NCBI GenBank assembly: GCA_003952965.2
Contig: CM025855.1
Coordinates: forward strand, 9,768,174-9,832,173
Reading direction: 5' to 3'
From: Morella rubra
Taxonomy: Eukaryota; Streptophyta; Magnoliopsida; Fagales; Myricaceae
DNA length: 64,000 nucleotides
This document shows, in pieces, positions 44,529 to 57,265 of this stretch. The notes under the pieces were generated by a model, which saw only the letters and a list, made by a program, of their open reading frames with translations, did no database searches and was not told the DNA's origin. The position numbers and the translations under genes were made by a program. Numbering within the stretch: position 1 is the stretch's first letter; each line of letters opens with the position of its first letter.

Positions 44529-47500
44529 TCATTTACTCTTCAGCACGATGAAGAGTTGGACTTTATCATTCGATCTTGATTCTGGCTTTGCAGAATAGCT
44601 TGACAGCTTTCTAATTAATTGTTCAAACATTTGATTAGTAATCTCTCTTCCAAAATGTTTGGTGAAAATATCCTCCATTGCAGCTCTGAGATGCATTATC
44701 CATGCTCGACTATCAACTGGGCCTTCCAACAATTCTGATGGGTTTGTTAACTCCAGCCTTTCTATGTTAAAATGCCCATTTTTCTCTACCAACCCTGCGA
44801 TCATCTCAGGGGAGGCAGCATAGAAAGGCAAATTGAAGGTGTCCACCTGATCTTTGTGAATAAGACCCTGTGAAAAAGATATTCCATGGTTGTATTGTAG
44901 CCTGGGATTTGATAGATTCTTCTTTTCCTTATATGAGAAAATTCTGAGTGATTTGCAGTATGTTTCATAATATATTGTGGACTTTTTTATTCACAAAACT
45001 ACTAACTTTGCTGTTGCTTGAGACATATTGAACATTGTTTGCTATATTCATACAAAATTGATTCGCATTGTTTTAATTAACTACTTTTACGACAAATAAT
45101 CGATGTTTAGAACTCACTTACCTCTGTTGCCATATCCAAGAGAATAGCTGCAATCATATCAAAGACTGTACCAGTGGGGATCTGAGAATAAGGCGTCCCT
45201 TCAGTAATACCAGACAAAATCATTATCATAAGCCCTCCATGCACAAGTTCTTTTGCTCTAGCATTTAAAAAGTTATCCACGTCCTTAGCGAATTGAGCTG
45301 AATATGCATGAAATACTTCGTTTGGGGCACTAGTATAATGAACTCTCCCCTTGTTGCATGCTAGAGAGTTCTTGTCACACAACTCTTCAGGCAAAGTAGA
45401 GAGCCAATGAAGTGCATAAGAGCTATACACAATATGGAGAGAGGATTCAGGAAATAACCGGCTATGGAAAGAACCTGGCACACCGGCTGCAAAGTATTGC
45501 CTTCTGGGAGAACATTGAACAAAGTGTTGAAGTCGTTTGAAGCTTGATCGTTGAAAAACACTTGGAATTCAGGCAATGGCAATTTTATGCATAAGGATTG
45601 ATACTTCTTAACAACTGCTTCAATCAAGTTTCGCATAGCAATAAATGTATTTGATCCTGTTCCACATCCCAAATCTGCTATACGAATCGTATTGGAAGCA
45701 GAGCAGAAGTTCACTACATCGAGTTTCTTGGCAATTTCCTCGTCTATTTTTTCCTTCTCAACACTTGCTGATAGTTTCTGCACAATAGTTACTAAAGTTA
45801 TTTCACATCTTTCTAGCATTGCTTACGGAAAAAATAATACAGAAGAAGTGTCGATCCTCATGAGTGACTAACCGCAGGTAGGATACCAGTCAATGTCTTA
45901 ACTCAATAATATTGAATGACATTAATTTTGCTATATATTAATGGTCAATGGATGATCCTGTAAAATTTTCTATAAGAAGTGCATGGAGTAATACAAAAGA
46001 GAGACAAAAACAACATATGTTAAATGCAAAATTTTAATACGTTATGTTGCACCTTGTCCCAATAAAACATGAATTTCTCGACTGCTCTCTCTCTCTCCAT
46101 GAAGCGACTGACCCACTCCTCCCCCCTCCTTCTCCTGCGGTGGGAGGAGTTGCTGCTCCTCCCGCCTCCCTCTTCTCCTCTATCCTTGCCATCTGTGACC
46201 GGAACCTTCAATAAATCCCCCTTTCCGGGCCACTTTTAGGGAATTTTTTCCAGCGAATTTGATGATTAGATCTGCGCTTTTCTGGAGTTTTTTGAAGACC
46301 ATGACCGGCAGGGATGGCATCTACATCGACTATAGAATCTTTCTGCACTGGCCAGCCAATGATGGGATGGCACGTTTGCTCACATGCGCCCACCCCTTTC
46401 TCTTCATTTTTCAGCTATCAGTGGTCCACTACGGTATACACGCGCCAGGTGGCTAGCATCTAGACATCCAGGCCCTCCTCGTGATCATCTCCGATGACTG
46501 GCCGGGCGGCACGTGTGGGCCCACACGCACGTGGATCTCAAGCGCCTCCACCATATTCCGCCATCGCCTTTCCTTTTCCACTGGTCGTCTTAGCTTGCTG
46601 CCCTTTGTGGGCTTTTCACCCTTTATGGGTCTCTACCCGTCCTTTTGCGCTTGGGTTTGTAAGGCCGGTCGGCCCCTTTGCTCGTTGGCCCGTCGCCTTT
46701 TCGAAGGGTCTGACACGCCCCTTAGAGCATGTACTTGAGCTTTTCAAACCTCCTTGATTTTAATACAAGCTTGTTGTTTTGACTAAAAAAAAAAACATGC
46801 ATGCAAACAACAAAAATAAAAGGGTACACTTTATCTAAATTCCTGAGGTTAGGTTTAAGGAACTTACGTAGTCAATGGAGGGTATTGTTCCAATTTAAAC
46901 TGGTATTCTCTAAAATGAATGCTAAAATGGGGAAAAAAAACGGTTGGAATTTAATGATCATTAATACATTATCCTCCGAAATTTAGAGAATAGGTGGGTA
47001 TAAATATACACCAAAGCATTTAATATTCTAAATGACTAGCTGATCATGAAGATATATATATGAAAAGTACTGATAACTTCATCCGTGCGGCTGTGCCCAT
47101 TGTGCTTCAAATCACAAGGAAACATTATAACTGCAAAAGAAGAAAACATATAAAATAAAAAATAAACATTATGTCAATTTTTTTAGTAGGTAATTTTTTA
47201 TTTTTTGCCGGATAGTTTATCTGCATTAACAAAAACATGTAGAAATTTTGTATTTAAACCTGAATATCATCCGGCAGTTACAACTGTAGGAAAAAAAAAA
47301 TCCGGCAGTTACAACATTAATTTTCCTTCACGAGATATATACAAACTAAAAAATATATATATATGGAACGTATAATACAGATTAAGATCAGTAATACATC
47401 ACTAATAGTGTTTATACTCGCGCGCTGAAGACATGCATGCATATTAATGAAGTAAATAAAGAGATTAGTGGAGAACTTTGGAAATTACGTGGATCTCATT

Positions 47501-50460
47501 GCAGATAAATTTATCCAAAAATTTCGAACTTTGTGTTTTCTAATTTCGATCAAATTCAACTGATAGTCAGATTAAGAATATTCATGTTGGTTCTTTTTCC
47601 TTTTTTCCGTCTTTTATTGCTATATATTCTTTGAAAATTGCTGATACCCTGTAGCAAAACCATGCTAGAGAGGCTAGTGGGGCCCGTAGGCCCTCAGCTC
47701 CCCAAAACCAAGGCTATTTTAGCCTTTGTCTTCTTGCTTTTAACATTGGCCCTAATCAATATATATATATATATATTATTGTACTTTGTTCCTTCAATTC
47801 TAAAAATATCACTATATATTGTATTTGGCCACCGAAAAAACTATATATATATATATAATATATAATTAGTACTTTGGCCCTAAACTAGTTCCAATCCTAG
47901 TTGACAATTGCTAGACCCCATTCAGGACTTACACATACATACATGTTTCTAACTCCACTTGTGCTCAACTTTCCTATATATATATATATATATATATGTA
48001 TCTTTAACTTTGCCCTTACTTATATATTCCTATCTAGCTAGTACGCATGCAAAGATCTCAACACACACACACATATATATCTATATACATGTTTCTACAC
48101 CTCCACTTGTGCTCAACTTTTCCTGTTAAATTCATCTTCGAATTAACCCAATACACGTGCATGTTCTATTATATTTTTGGACTGTGGAAAATTGACGTTT
48201 AGACCCAATATGACACTTAGGGGTCAATAGATATTTTTTTTCCTCTTTAAAACTTTATATGATAGTTTCTGAACACATTCAAAATCTATCCAGTTTGATC
48301 TGATCAACAAATCTCAATTCAATCAACAAAATTATATGTGAACAAATTAATCAAAATAATTCAATCACACAGAGAGACGAGATTTTATTGATGAAGTGAA
48401 AAAATTTTGATGCACCCTTATAAAAAGAAACAATTTCAAACTATCAGAGCCACCCTAAATCCACTAAGAATAAAAACCTTATAAATAGTGATTCAGACAC
48501 TAACAAATCCCTTTGCTGGTGTTGACAACCCTGATATAACAATTCCAATAACCCTACCTGAACTTACTTTGTGTGGTAACCACCTTGAAAAATTAGTTTA
48601 GACCCTAACAATACCTAGAGGGAGTGAATAGGTATTTTTCCTCTAATTAAAAATTCATTAACAATTTTAAAACACGTTCTAAAATTGTTTAGTCTAGATA
48701 TGCATAATAATCAACTCAATCAACAAATAAGCAGTGGAAAATTAAATCAAACTTCAATCACACAAAGAGAAAGATTTTTTTAACAAAGTGAAAAACCTTT
48801 GAAATACAATTCAAAGGAAAAATCACTCCAAATGAGCAGCCACCAAAAATTTACTAAGAATAAATCCTTACAGACAATGATTCTAACACTAGCAACCCCT
48901 TTTGTTAACTCTTAAAACCCTAATGTAATAATCTAAGCCATCCTGCTTAGACCTACTCCGTGCTGCATTCACCTCAGCCTCTGAGGTCTTCTTGTGAACT
49001 CTTCACTAACAACCTTTGTTCTTCAACACTCTAGAGGCTTCACTAAGGAAGAATGGATTCATCAGTGATTGAATAGGAGAAAAACTGGTAGATTTAGGTC
49101 ATAAATCTAAAAGGATTTTTCTCTCTAGGGTTTGGAACAGAGTACCAAAGAATATGAAAGTTTTCCTGAGTTTTACCATATACGAGGCTTTGAAATTAGG
49201 GTTTTCTATAATTTGCCGATTCATGCTCGAGTGTAGATCGAACCTCAGGCGAGCGTGAACTCTCTATCTAGAAATACTAAATCTTGCTCGAGCGTCTGGC
49301 AAACCTCAGGAAGGCGTGAACTCAACTACCTTCCTAACAACTTGAGAAGCTTCTAAAATTCTTCAACAACAAGACAAACTTAAGATAAAAACAATTACAA
49401 CTCAAAATAGACAATTTTTTTAACACAAAAATTTACCAATAACAAAATGGCATTAATGCACCTCAAAATAATAAGGTTCTTCTTATAGACTATTAGCGAA
49501 CGATCTTCAACACTAGAATTCTGGCAGCCAAACTCCTTTAGCACTCTGAAGGCTTCATAATGGAAGTTTAGTTTCAAGGTAATTGGATGTGAGAAAAAGA
49601 TTGTAATTTAGATATGAAATATCTAAGGTGTTTTTCTCTCTTAAATTGGAGCTCAAATAAACAATAGACAATCTCCCTTACATAGAGGGTATTTTTCTCT
49701 CTAGCAACAATAGGCAAATATGAAATATTATAGTGCCTATATATCCTAGATCCCAGGTATCACAAGTATTTAAAGTTATTCAAGACGTACACATACAGTC
49801 CCATCAAGATTTGGGAATGTCATCTTATCCTCATGCTTATCCTCTTGAACACTTAGACTCAAACTTATTTGATAAGTACATATACTCAATTTTGACTTAG
49901 TTTATAATTGAGTTACGCCAATACTCAAATACACTAACAGACTGCAAAATTGAGGGGAGACAATCGAGGACTTCTCTAGTGGTGACACTTTCAACCCATG
50001 TTTGATACTAACATCATCTCTGAAGAGAAGACACTTCGAATGAGGCAAATCTAGAAGGGTATCGAGGAAGCATTCCACGAGCGTGCAGGAAATAACTCAG
50101 ATTAAATATCACTCGAAGAAAAGAAGCAAATCAAGGAAGGCCAAGAGGAAATTATGAGAGAGAGAGATACAAAGAGAGCACTTAGAACATCATAATATTG
50201 CAGGGGTAACTTGTATTTTCTTCTTCATTCTCCGACAATGAATAACGTCGAAAATTAATCATTTCAAGAAAGGAAGCAAATCAAGAGAGCGACTATAAGC
50301 GGACAGTATATATATATATAGAAGGCGGAGGAGGAAGAGGAGATAGAGAGAGAGCGCGCATTTTGGACATCATATTGCAGGGGTAATCTTCTAGTTTTCT
50401 TCTTCATTTGCAGACAACGTAGAATCAGTTTAACAATACCTGATACGGGACAAAAAGACG

Positions 50461-50518
<58 letters not shown>

Positions 50519-50713
50519 ATATCTATTTTTTCAATAAATCTTGGTCTTGCTCGCACACAAATTTAAAGTAGGGCTGAGAGACAATACCTGATAGTAGGAG
50601 TTCTTGAAGTAGCTGTAACTTCCCTGACCACCATTCACAGAGGGTGCTGAATCCGACACCATTTTTGTGGTACCTCCGTTTTTAACAGGGAAATCTCGCG
50701 ATGACTCAGCCAT
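44529..50713 (-). CDS. SABATH carboxyl methyltransferase gene 2, near-intact (one frameshift)
   Basis: Exon 1 is 50713-50588 (42 codons), exon 2 45777-45122, exon 3 44867-44529. Junctions are CAG^GTATTG, GTGCAG^AAA, GAG^GTAAGT and TTCACAG^GGT, all in phase 0. The SAM site IRIADLGCGTGSNTFIAM and the acid loop NDQASNDFNTLF are intact, and the pocket His-Trp of SSYALHWLS is kept. The C terminus VDTFNLPFYAA...LFIVLKSK is complete. One base is missing in exon 2 at about 45496-45503 (between LPEG and YFAAGVPGS); allowing for it the product would be 373 residues, the normal family length. The sequence looks closest to the loganate/farnesoate-type clade from memory, but the substrate is not known. 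It may be a young pseudogene or a sequencing error. Confidence 0.88.
46070..46797 (+). mobile_element. Candidate LINE-like retroposon with poly(A) tail in intron 1
   Basis: A GC-rich block in AT-rich intron DNA ends TTGATTTTAATACAAGCTTG, then a poly(A) run at 46783-46795. Plant L1-type LINE 3' ends often look like this. No reverse transcriptase is visible, so it would be a short truncated copy. The left edge and a target duplication could not be fixed. Confidence 0.4.
46798..48189. other. Intron 1 of SABATH gene 2; AT-rich, no gene
   Basis: Several (TA)n tracts (47758-47777, 47843-47860 and 47975-47998) and CATGCATG words. No coding sequence or clear transposon ends were recognised. Confidence 0.5.
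48190..49945 (-). repeat. Copia-type LTR-derived DNA in intron 1 of gene 2
   Basis: Two related units begin near 48195 and 48597. Both carry AATAGGTATTTTTCCTCT-like starts followed by CAATCACACARAGAGA and GTGAAAAA words. CCTAGAGGGAGTGAATAGG at 48608 is the inverse of the CTATTCACCCCCTCTAGG end common to copia LTRs. On the minus strand the far end would be TGTTAGTGTATTTGAG (49937). The outer limits are approximate. Confidence 0.5.
50464..50514. repeat. AT dinucleotide microsatellite, about 25 units
   Basis: Uninterrupted alternating AT just inside intron 1 of SABATH gene 2, some 75 bp from the exon 1 donor. Probably length-variable. Confidence 0.95.
50588..50713 (-). CDS. Exon 1 of SABATH gene 2
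   Basis: The 42-codon exon ends VNGGQGSYSYFKNSYYQ, the SABATH N-terminal signature whose last Gln contacts the substrate carboxylate. It is separated from exon 2 by a 4.8 kb intron (50587-45778) that is largely repeats. The N-terminal 20 residues, with a Gly-Gly-Thr-Thr stretch, are an extension not seen in gene 1. Confidence 0.85.
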
Positions 50714-50777
50714 TTGGTTTTGAGGGTCTGTTGATCCTTTTTATTGCAACGTTTTGAGGGGTACTGTGTGGTTCGCA

Positions 50778-50790
50778 TTTTTATATATAC
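50778..50790 (-). promoter_or_regulatory. TATA box of SABATH gene 2
   Basis: The minus strand reads GTATATATAAAAA about 65-75 bp upstream of the ATG at 50713, a good plant TATA sequence in a suitable place. The leader would be about 35-45 nt. Confidence 0.6.
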
Positions 50791-50959
50791 TGCGGTACTA
50801 GAAGGGGAACATGCAAGGAATACAGTGGTACCGCCAAATTAAAGGAGTAATCATGCATACATGTAAGTACCCAAGCGGTGCAGAATGATAATATTTATTA
50901 GACAGGCGCAGTTTTCTAGCGAAAAAGTACAAGATGCTGTACGTATGTGAAAATACGTT

Positions 50960-52260
50960 TAAACCCTATACTATACCTAGAGGGGTGAATAGGTATTGTA
51001 AAAATTTTAATATACTCTTTCTATAAATCACAGAAAAACAGAATCAATTAAAATTCAGTCAATCAACTATTTTCTGTGAACTGAACAGCACATGTACAAT
51101 CACAATGAAGAGAAATATTTTATATCAGCTAAAACTTACAAAACAAAGCAAATATTTCAGCAATGGAAATAGCAAGATAATCACAATATATTGACAATAA
51201 TAGAGTGACAACAACAAGATATGATCAGTAACTATAACCTCAAACTAAGTATGAATCACAGCAACTAAACAATCAAGAAACAATGTGATTTTCAGCAACA
51301 ATACCAACACAACATATGCAGATTTTTCTTACCCTGTAAAACGCAACACTACAGTAAAGATTTCAGCAACACAGTAATTAAAGCAAGATTGTTAACAGAC
51401 AATACAAACGAATCAAACTAAGGTTATTCAATCAGCAACACAATCACCAAGATTCCAAACATTCAACTCACAAAACCCAATCCAAAAATCATGACTTAGA
51501 TCAATTATCAAGATCAACCAACAGCAACCAATTTGCTTGTAAAATCTCACGTCTGTAGCACTTTAGATCTGCAAAATGGTAATCACAATATGAGTTAGTT
51601 AAAACAAGATTTAAGATAAACAAGAATTAGAATCAACACCAAGATTTTTGTTGACGAAGTGAAAAATCACTTGAGGATATTTTCCCCAAGAGAAAAAAAC
51701 ACTCTGGGTGTGCGAAGGCCACACCAGTCGTCCACTATATGCTTGAAAACTTTACACAAAGGTGATCAATATGAAAATCCTTTTCATTTCCCAGATCCCC
51801 AATACTTTCGTAAAGCCTCCCAAGATAAGCTTCTCTTAGGACGGTGCCCAGCACCAATTTCTTTGACCAGCAACTCTGATCTGCACTAGTGGACGTCAAC
51901 GAACTCATCAACCCTTCGATTCTTCCTCAGAAAACACTTGGCAGCACAATCTTGATCAACTTCTCAAGATTCGTCTTGCAATGTCACGATCTAATCAACA
52001 ACCGAGTGGGAACAAGAGACCCAACGATCAACGGTCTACACCACTCGAAACCTTCCACCAGAGGGAAGCAAATCAACTCTCACAGCAAGATGCACTCAGA
52101 TCTTGTTTCCGCAGGTAGAGAGAATAGGGATTTTTCGGTAGGAGGAGTTTTTGGAGTCTTTTCGTCAAGGTACGTAAATCCTCATGGTGAAAATGACGTA
52201 AATTCTTTCCCAGGTACTAGTCTGTTTTTGTGAGGGTATCTTAGTAAAAACAGGTTAGAT
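50960..52260 (-). repeat. Copia-type LTR-derived DNA upstream of SABATH gene 2
   Basis: Starts CCTAGAGGGGTGAATAGG, as in the intron repeat at 48608, and has GTTGACGAAGTGAAAAATCA (51651). It ends within 52200-52260 without a clear terminus. It lies about 180 bp upstream of the TATA box of gene 2 and could affect that promoter. No pol is present. Confidence 0.45.
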
Positions 52261-54970
52261 TTTCTTTTGGGCGTGTTTTCTGGAAGGGGTATACGAAGGC
52301 TGTAGAAACTCGCCAGGCTGACCCAAGGCTAACCCTGAAAAACTGCCTTACAGCTCAGCGTCCATTTCCAATTGTTCCAGAAGCCACCAGCACCTTCCAG
52401 CCACTTTCTATTCAGCTCCACGTCATTCCTGAATTAATCAAGTTGCTGCAGCAATTCTAAATGAAAAAGTACATTTAATAAAAGACTGTTTTGACCATGA
52501 GAAAACTGCCAATTTTACATAACACTTTCAGTATGTTACATGTACACAGCTCACAGTAGAGATATCAGCAAAATGAAGAGACCACACACGGAAAAAGGTC
52601 TAGATTCAGCCAAATCGCACCCTCGCCGAAGTTTTCAAGTGAAAAAGTATAAGACGCTATACCCATGCTCACAGTAAGATATCTCAGCTAAATTAAGAGA
52701 TTAAAAAAAGTGAAAATAATACGACTAATGTTCAATATAAAGTAATGCATGTAGAGAGTACCATGTTCAAGGTATAATGACTCATCCCCCATACATCAAG
52801 TAGGGGAACATCTCCTCTTTCATATATGCCTTTAATTTCCTCTCGTACGTGTTTCAACAAGGTTCACTTTTTCAGGAAAGCAAAATCATGTAAGTACTGT
52901 CTTGAAGAAGGATAGCTAGATATATGTATACTATTTGAACGAGACAAGAGAGGTTTTAAATTTATATGGTTGGTTATAGGTTATAGAAGGTTTTAGTTTT
53001 TTGGTTCCGATGTGCAATAACTCATTAGTTAGATCGAACAATTTTGACGCCATTTTAAATGAACCGTATTCAATGAATGGGTGTGTGCTTGAATCCTATA
53101 ACCACTTGCAAGCAAATCTTTGATTTAAGTACTGATATTAGGAGGGACTTTAGGGCCAGTTTGAATGTCCGGAGTTTACCATTACACTCCTAGTTCTCCG
53201 ATCAATGTATTTTCTGCTGAGTTAGATCCTTCTGAACTTAGTACACAAAGTAGAGTGCAAAAATACACATTCTCACCCAAAAAAACAATATGAACTTTGT
53301 TTAGGAGTCTTAAATTTATAGGTAAATCTCATGATTCCCATTTGAAATGAAGGCGTCTTTCCAGGTGCCGAAGTTTACAAACAGTTTAATTTTCTCACGA
53401 AATCAATGTGCCAATTAATTAATTCATGATGAGTTAAGATTAGCATGAATTAGTCATCTTACTTCCCGGGCTGCTTGCTTTCGATTCGAAAGTGTCGCCT
53501 TCACCGATTATGACGAAGACAATTAAAAGATATATAATGCAGTAAAAGTAGTCTTTCGTGTGGTCTATATACGCATGCAGTATATATGTGCGCGAACATT
53601 TGTATAGGCGCCCCAAGCATTACTGGATGGGATGCATTCATGATTTAGAGTATGTCATATATGTCATATCGAGGAGTTTCCACAACCAAAAGGATTTACA
53701 GTTAAACTCGAATGGAAAAAAAAAAAAAAAAAAAGATGTGCCAACTGCCATGATTCATGCATATGGTGATGAGAGTAATTTTAATAGCTTAAATATCTAA
53801 TGCCTACAGGCAGAAGGAAATAAAAGAAGGGAACAAGTGTTCAAGTGCATGCAAACTGGCTAGCTCCAGGGTTTATACCTGCGCGAAAAAATTAGATTAT
53901 TCCAAGTTTTAAGCCATAAAAGTACTTCATTTTTTTTAAGCAAAAACGAGTATGGAAGAGACAGGGCGTCAGGCCAGCTTTATATACTTTGACGCGACTG
54001 TAAATAGTAGCAACTGGAGGCGAACGAAAAAGGAAGTAGTCTAGAGTACGGATCCGAGAGTTTATAGGTACTCCTTCAAGTCTGTCAGTTCGAGATCAAT
54101 ATGGATCGAAAGATGGTCTATTCTAAACCCCATCTAGGCCTAACAATTATAACTTCTGTACAATATCTTGGTCAATAGTACTGCATTGTGCTATATATAT
54201 TTATAGTACCGTGACCAAAAGATCATAGTTCTATGGTTCAGCAAAAGGCCTAACAATTATGGTACTGCACATGTGATATATATCTACTTTTACTTTTTCT
54301 TCTGAAGGTCAAGTTAGTTTACATGATCAGGATATCAGAAGGGTCTCTCATGTAAAACAAGTTTTTTGGTTTTAAGCAAATCAGGATATAATTAAGGCAC
54401 GGAAAAGGAAATCCACGTACATAAGCTAGAATGTCCAAAGATGAACGTAATATATATTATATACTGATCCACATACCACGTATATATACTGTCAAACACT
54501 TTGGAGAGGGCGTTTCAAATAGTAGAGCATGTGGGTTTGTTTAAGATCCTGATCTGTTTTCGTCTTTCAACATTAAAATCTCTGGATTCGTCCACCCGCG
54601 AGTATATATATATACCCAATGGTCAACAGTCAAAGATGATTTTATGCTTAACTAATTATTAATTAATCTTTCTTGGGTAACATAATTGTGCCTCGTTATT
54701 CCTATTAATTATTACACTGTTCCACCATGTCTAACATCATGGAGAGAGGGGAGAGAGAGTACATAAATTAAATAATATATGAGCTTCCCAATCTGGCACT
54801 AGTAGCATGCATCATTGCGTACCTCTTACAGCTGTAAAAACAATACAAATATCTGGTCCCTGCAGTAATTTTTAATATTCCTTCTACACAATTTCCAATT
54901 GATCTACATCGTGATACACGCATACTGCATCCACAAGTTTATTACAGAATAAGTACGGTTAAGACCGGAG
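52261..54970. other. No gene seen; distal 5' region of SABATH gene 2
   Basis: AT-rich DNA with scattered TATATA tracts and a pure A run at 53718-53734. GAAAAAGTATAAGACGCTATAC (22 bases at 52643) resembles sequence at 50923 across the LTR block. No protein resemblance. Confidence 0.45.
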
Positions 54971-54974
54971 TGGA

Positions 54975-57265
54975 ATTATAATCTTAAAACATATCGAGCC
55001 ACGTTTTTTTCTGCAACAGTTATATTTTCGTGGCTAAAACCAACTTATTCCCACGCCCGATTAACGTCTCGTAGTTAATTGAATTACACGCCACTCAAAT
55101 TTAATTCGTAACCATGTCTCGTCGGCTTAGGGTAATTAATACTTATTCGCTACGATAAACAGTATTTTCAATGACATTATCGATTGTTGGCCAAGATAAA
55201 CATGAATAGTCACGGTAATGAGTACTACTAGCTACATTTATACGTGGGAGATGCAATATCTATTTAAGATTCGAGTTAGATTATTTAGGGTCGTGGCCGT
55301 AAGACTAATATCCACAACATATTCGGTTGCGTGGCCAGAGATCCACCAAACTAAACTAGTTGACACGTTATTTTTCTCAACGATTATTTTTTCGTGGTTT
55401 TTAAACGGGTTATTCCCACGTCATATTAACGACGCGTGGGTATCAGAATTACAGGTCATGAAAGTTGAATCCCTTGCCATGACATGTCAGCGACTGCTCA
55501 ATTTTGTCGCTAAAAGACAGTTTTAGCGATGACTTTATCAGCGACTACTCAATTTTGTCTCTAAAAGTATTTCTTTTGCGGCAAATATATTATTCATCGC
55601 TAAAAACGTAAAACAAATAGTTTTTAGCGAAGAAATTGTACATATGTCACCAAAAGTGTTATAAATTTTGAACAATTTTTATCTTGGTCTTTTAATTTTT
55701 ATGAATAGTTTTTATTTGTTTCATATTTTATCTATTTTTATAATTTTTTATATTTATGAAACTATTTTCTACTTATTTTTTGAATTATATATTTTTCTGA
55801 TTTTTTATAAAATTATTTTTTGAATATCATAATAACTATTAATGAAAAGATATGTTAGAAAGGTATTTTCGTTGGTTTGTGGAGAAATAATTAATTGATG
55901 TTTCTTACTCATGCGCTATTACCTATGTACCCCTAACTAGATGGTTATTTTTTAAAACAAACAAGGACATGATTGTCTTTCAATCACTGTTGCCCTAACA
56001 CATGTTTCAACCATTCATTTAAACTCAAACCCTAACTTCTCTCCTTCTCATTGCCGCCTCCCCTCTCTTCTCTCATCTTCAGTCTCCTTTGCCCTCTCCC
56101 CTCTCTTCTCTCATCTTCAGTCTCCTTTGCCCTCTCTCTCTCTCTCTCCAACGAAGACTCACTGTTCGTCTCTCTCGACTTCTCTCTCTTTCTCTTTCAA
56201 TCGCGTGTTGGACAGAGACGTATGTTGTGGAAAGAGACTTGAGTAGCACCACCGCCACTCACAAGGGGACAACATTCTAACGGTGTAGAAGCTCAGATCT
56301 ATCGCTCCTGGTGGCTTGTCAACATTTATTTGCCCCAACACTGTGACCTCGACCCTCCGATCTACCACTTGATCTCTCCATTTCAGTGACTCATCCAAAC
56401 CGTTTGGGAGAAGCACAGATCTACCCTTCAGGTACTTTGTGCTCGTTTGTGGGTTTTTGGCGCTCGTTGGAAGGAATGAAGCGAGCTAACGTTGTCAGCT
56501 GTCTTGTGAGTTGTGATTTGGTGGTTGAAAGATGAATTTTGGCTTGTTGTCGTGGTTGTGATTTGGTGGTTGAAGGATAAATTTTGGCTTCTTAGTTGTA
56601 TTTTTATTGCTAGCTCATCCCATTTATGTGTACGACATTTTTTTCATATCAATAAAAATGTGGATTCACCATATTGGTTGTTCACCGTTTTGCTTGAGCA
56701 TTTTTTTTTTAGATCCATCTTTCTATGTGAATTTTTGGTATCAAAATAGGGTCACTTGATATGAAAAAAAAATCGACCGAAGTAACAATCAGAGGAGTTA
56801 AAAATGGATATAAATGTATTGCGACAAAAATGGCACCGTAGCTAATTTCAGAATGAATAGTGACGAAAATAGCATCAAGGAGAGAGGCTAAGGGCGACAT
56901 GTAAGATTGTTTCTCTGGTGACTTCGAATGAAGTCGCTAATTTCGAAATGAACAGTGATGAGAGAAAAAATGTTGCTAGATATGTGTATTGACCAGTATT
57001 TGCGACGGAGCTTCAACGTTTGTTTTTAGTCGTTAGTTTTTTGTAGCGACAATTTTTCTCCTTTTACTGACAATTGACGCTAGCCGCTTTAGAGCAAAAT
57101 TCTTGTAATGGATATCAGCAAAAAAAGCCACGGACTGATTTTTCATGGGCTGTAAACAACGGCCACGAATATTCCTATTTTAGGAAAGAGCTTTAGTGAC
57201 ACAAGATTCCATAGTTGAGCCCACGTTATTCAAAAACGTGGTAGAAGGCCTTTTTTCTTACAGTG
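54975..57265. mobile_element. Degraded CACTA-type element containing CACTA-4b
   Basis: The right tip, inverted, reads CACTGTAAGAAAAAAGG (57265), close to CACTACAAGAAA. The flanks at 54990-55480 and 57115-57260 share CGTGG, CCCACG and CACGAAT words in both orientations, such as TATTCCCACG (55048 and 55410) and CCACGTTATT (57222). CACTA-4b sequence (55487-57110) sits between them. The left tip was not found. Confidence 0.5.
55487..57110. mobile_element. CACTA-4b: relative of CACTA-4a, left tip lost
   Basis: The left part shares AGCGACTACTCAATTTTGTC and a 150-bp AT-rich block (55720-55880) almost identical to 25710-25870. The right part shares TTGCTAGATA and AGCGACAAT words and ends TTCTTGTAATG. 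The inside (about 55900-56780) is unlike 4a: a CT-rich leader with a 38-bp tandem duplication (about 56058-56135), then short frames with no known match. Confidence 0.65.

Noticed and set aside
46208-46757. GC-rich frames in SABATH gene 2 intron 1
   Set aside because: No recognisable protein; the block ends in poly(A) and is better read as a truncated retroposon.
47757-47998. TATATATA tracts as promoters
   Set aside because: They are dinucleotide repeats inside an intron with no gene start downstream.
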